A stretch of 6,435 nucleotides of DNA from Selenomonadaceae bacterium (GTDB taxonomy: Bacteria; Bacillota; Negativicutes; Selenomonadales; Selenomonadaceae), in contig JAEEGN010000257.1 in assembly GCA_016280345.1 (NCBI GenBank), forward strand, positions 1 to 6,435, read 5' to 3'. Below, piece after piece: positions 5,859 to 6,435 of this stretch (the first letter of the stretch is position 1; each line of letters starts with the position of its first letter). Under the pieces are notes generated by a model. That model was not told the origin of the DNA and did not search any database. It saw nothing but the letters and a program-made list of their open reading frames with translations. A program made the position numbers and the translations under genes.

Positions 5859-5893
5859 GGCATCGTGGAAGGAAAACACCCTTCTACGATGCC
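5859..5893 (+). terminator. Hairpin downstream of the small membrane protein pair
   Basis: GGCATCGTGGAAGG (5859-5872) pairs with CCTTCTACGATGCC (5880-5893), 13 of 14 positions plus one G-T, around a 7-base loop. The following sequence CGTTATT is only weakly U-rich. The 123 bases between the last stop codon and this hairpin show no gene. Confidence 0.65.
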
Positions 5894-5913
5894 CGTTATT
5901 CTAAACGCTTAGA

Positions 5914-5953
5914 AAATAGCTGTCGTACGTTCCTTTACGTGCGACAGCTATTT
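5914..5953. terminator. Long bidirectional hairpin before module C
   Basis: AAATAGCTGTCG-t-ACGT (5914-5930) pairs with ACGT-g-CGACAGCTATTT (5937-5953): 17 positions with one T-G, and a 6-base loop. Read on the minus strand it ends in ATTTTCT, so it can serve as terminator for the XRE gene that ends at 6008 as well as for plus-strand transcripts. Confidence 0.8.
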
Positions 5954-5958
5954 CTTTC

Positions 5959-6033
5959 GCTCAAAGTGTGCTGGCAGCATACCAAAAGCGCAAATACGCC
6001 TGCTATACTAAGCCTGTGAATCTCTCTCATGCC
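5959..6033 (+). repeat. Repeat module C, overlapping the 3' end of the XRE gene
   Basis: Identical to module B at 74 of 75 positions, 1610 bases downstream of it. It holds the dyad at 5966-5982, the extended -10 TGCTATACT at 6001-6009, and GTGAATCTCTCTCAT at 6016-6030. Unlike A and B it does not face a same-strand gene: its right end encodes the last eight codons and stop of the minus-strand XRE gene, so its promoter would produce antisense RNA across that gene. Confidence 0.95.
6001..6009 (+). promoter_or_regulatory. Extended -10 promoter in module C, antisense to the XRE gene
   Basis: TGCTATACT is in the same context as in module B. A start near 6016 would transcribe into the complement of the XRE gene at 6008-6364. 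It is possible that this copy is an inactive by-product of duplication. Confidence 0.4.
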
Positions 6034-6364
6034 TTCGTTCCTGCTCGTGAACCGCGTCCAGTGTGATATCCACGATGCGCTTCCCCTCGTCACTCAGTGC
6101 TAAGTATTTACGCATCTGGTCATGGTCATGCGAATCAACAGCAGCCATCTCGCTCTCAAAGGGCGTCGCGTCCCTTCCAAGGAGGTAATCCGTAGTGACG
6201 CCGAACAGCTCCGTTAACTCGTCCAACTTGCGCACCGGACGGCTGAATCCACGCTCATATTTATTGTACGCCGCGCGCGTCATGCCGATACGCTCGGCGA
6301 CCTCTCTCTGCGACAGCCCCTTCGCTTCACGGAGCATCCGCAGGCGACTGGCGGTTATATTCAT
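6008..6364 (-). CDS. XRE-family transcriptional regulator (118 aa), likely controller of the repeat modules
   Basis: A Cro/C1-type HTH fills residues 1-62: ASRLRMLREAKGLSQREVAE, then RIGMTRAAYNKYERGFSRP, then VRKLDELTELFGVTTDYLLG. A charged, helical C-terminal half follows (about 63-118; DQMRKYLALSDEGKRIVDI and a tail ending HERDSQA), probably for dimerisation. I prefer the ATG at 6364, 9 bases from AAGGAG; the in-frame ATG at 6370 leaves only 3 bases. Its promoter has a perfect TATAAT box with a GTGA-N7-TCAC dyad directly next to it, implying autoregulation. The same sequence (12/15) occurs in all three repeat modules. The last codons and stop lie inside module C. A cytoplasmic repressor is the most likely role, by family and by site placement. 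Confidence 0.92.
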   Translation of the reverse strand: MNITASRLRMLREAKGLSQREVAERIGMTRAAYNKYERGFSRPVRKLDELTELFGVTTDYLLGRDATPFESEMAAVDSHDHDQMRKYLALSDEGKRIVDITLDAVHEQERRHERDSQA

Positions 6365-6386
6365 GGGCATCCGCTCCTTGCCCCTT

Positions 6387-6392
6387 ATTATA
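6387..6392 (-). promoter_or_regulatory. TATAAT -10 box of the XRE regulator gene
   Basis: Read on the minus strand this is a perfect TATAAT, 22 bases upstream of the preferred ATG at 6364. No convincing -35 box is seen at 16-18 bases (TTCGTT at 17). It sits one base from the candidate operator at 6394-6408. Confidence 0.65.
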
Positions 6393-6393
6393 T

Positions 6394-6408
6394 GTGAGAG
6401 ACAATCAC
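6394..6408. promoter_or_regulatory. Candidate operator GTGA-N7-TCAC in the XRE promoter
   Basis: GTGAGAGACAATCAC is a perfect 4-bp dyad with half-sites 11 bases apart centre to centre, a common spacing for dimeric XRE proteins. Its reverse complement, GTGATTGTCTCTCAC, matches GTGAATCTCTCTCAT of modules B and C at 12 of 15 positions. It occupies the spacer between the -10 and -35 positions, where bound protein would block RNA polymerase. Confidence 0.6.
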
Positions 6409-6435
6409 GAACGAAAGCCGTTATTTTACTACACC

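Noticed and set aside
3140..6033. Integron gene cassettes with attC sites
   Set aside because: The repeats follow terminators and recur after genes, but they lack the GTTRRRY and RYYYAAC core sites, and gene orientations are mixed.
3140..6033. CRISPR array
   Set aside because: Only three copies of about 70 bases separated by 1.2-1.6 kb containing genes; no regular short spacers.

Overview
This window most likely comes from a moderately GC-rich Bacillota chromosome, possibly a member of the Negativicutes. The basis is indirect. Genes are preceded by strong GGAGG-type ribosome binding sites, promoters have TATAAT or TATACT -10 boxes, and a divergent pair of a helix-turn-helix (HTH) protein and an 'APEQYG' Ser/Thr kinase is of a kind I associate with Bacillota. 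No rRNA, tRNA, CRISPR array or phage structural gene is visible.

Layout. Positions 1-962 are the right part of an IS5-family insertion sequence: a transposase truncated by the window edge, a hairpin after its stop codon, and a probable terminal repeat. Positions 1010-3006 hold a divergent pair, an HTH protein on the minus strand and a transmembrane Ser/Thr kinase on the plus strand, sharing a 68-base regulatory gap. The kinase ends at a strong terminator. Positions 3140-4342 form a unit: repeat module A, a three-span membrane protein, a lipoprotein and a terminator. Positions 4349-4758 are repeat module B followed by a 63-residue XRE-type HTH protein. Positions 4759-5198 are intergenic, with TTGAC/GTCAA dyads and an extended -10 promoter. 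Positions 5199-5735 are two small membrane-protein genes. Positions 5859-6033 hold two large hairpins and repeat module C. Positions 6008-6364 carry a 118-residue XRE regulator on the minus strand, whose last codons lie inside module C; its promoter is at 6387-6392.

The main unexplained structure is the set of three directly repeated 65-75 bp modules (A, B and C). B and C are identical over 69 bases, and A differs from them at 7 of 65. Each follows a strong hairpin terminator. Each contains a TGCTG-n-CAGCA dyad, an extended -10 box (TGCTATACT), and just beyond it the sequence GTGAATCTCTCTCA. A 12/15 match to that last sequence, as a perfect GTGA-N7-TCAC dyad, sits directly against the perfect TATAAT box of the XRE gene at 6008-6364. 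My inference is that this XRE protein represses itself and binds all three modules, tying the membrane protein, lipoprotein and small HTH genes into one local regulon. Direct module copies could also let whole units be lost or gained by recombination. None of this has been tested here. The functions of the four small membrane or lipoprotein genes are unknown.
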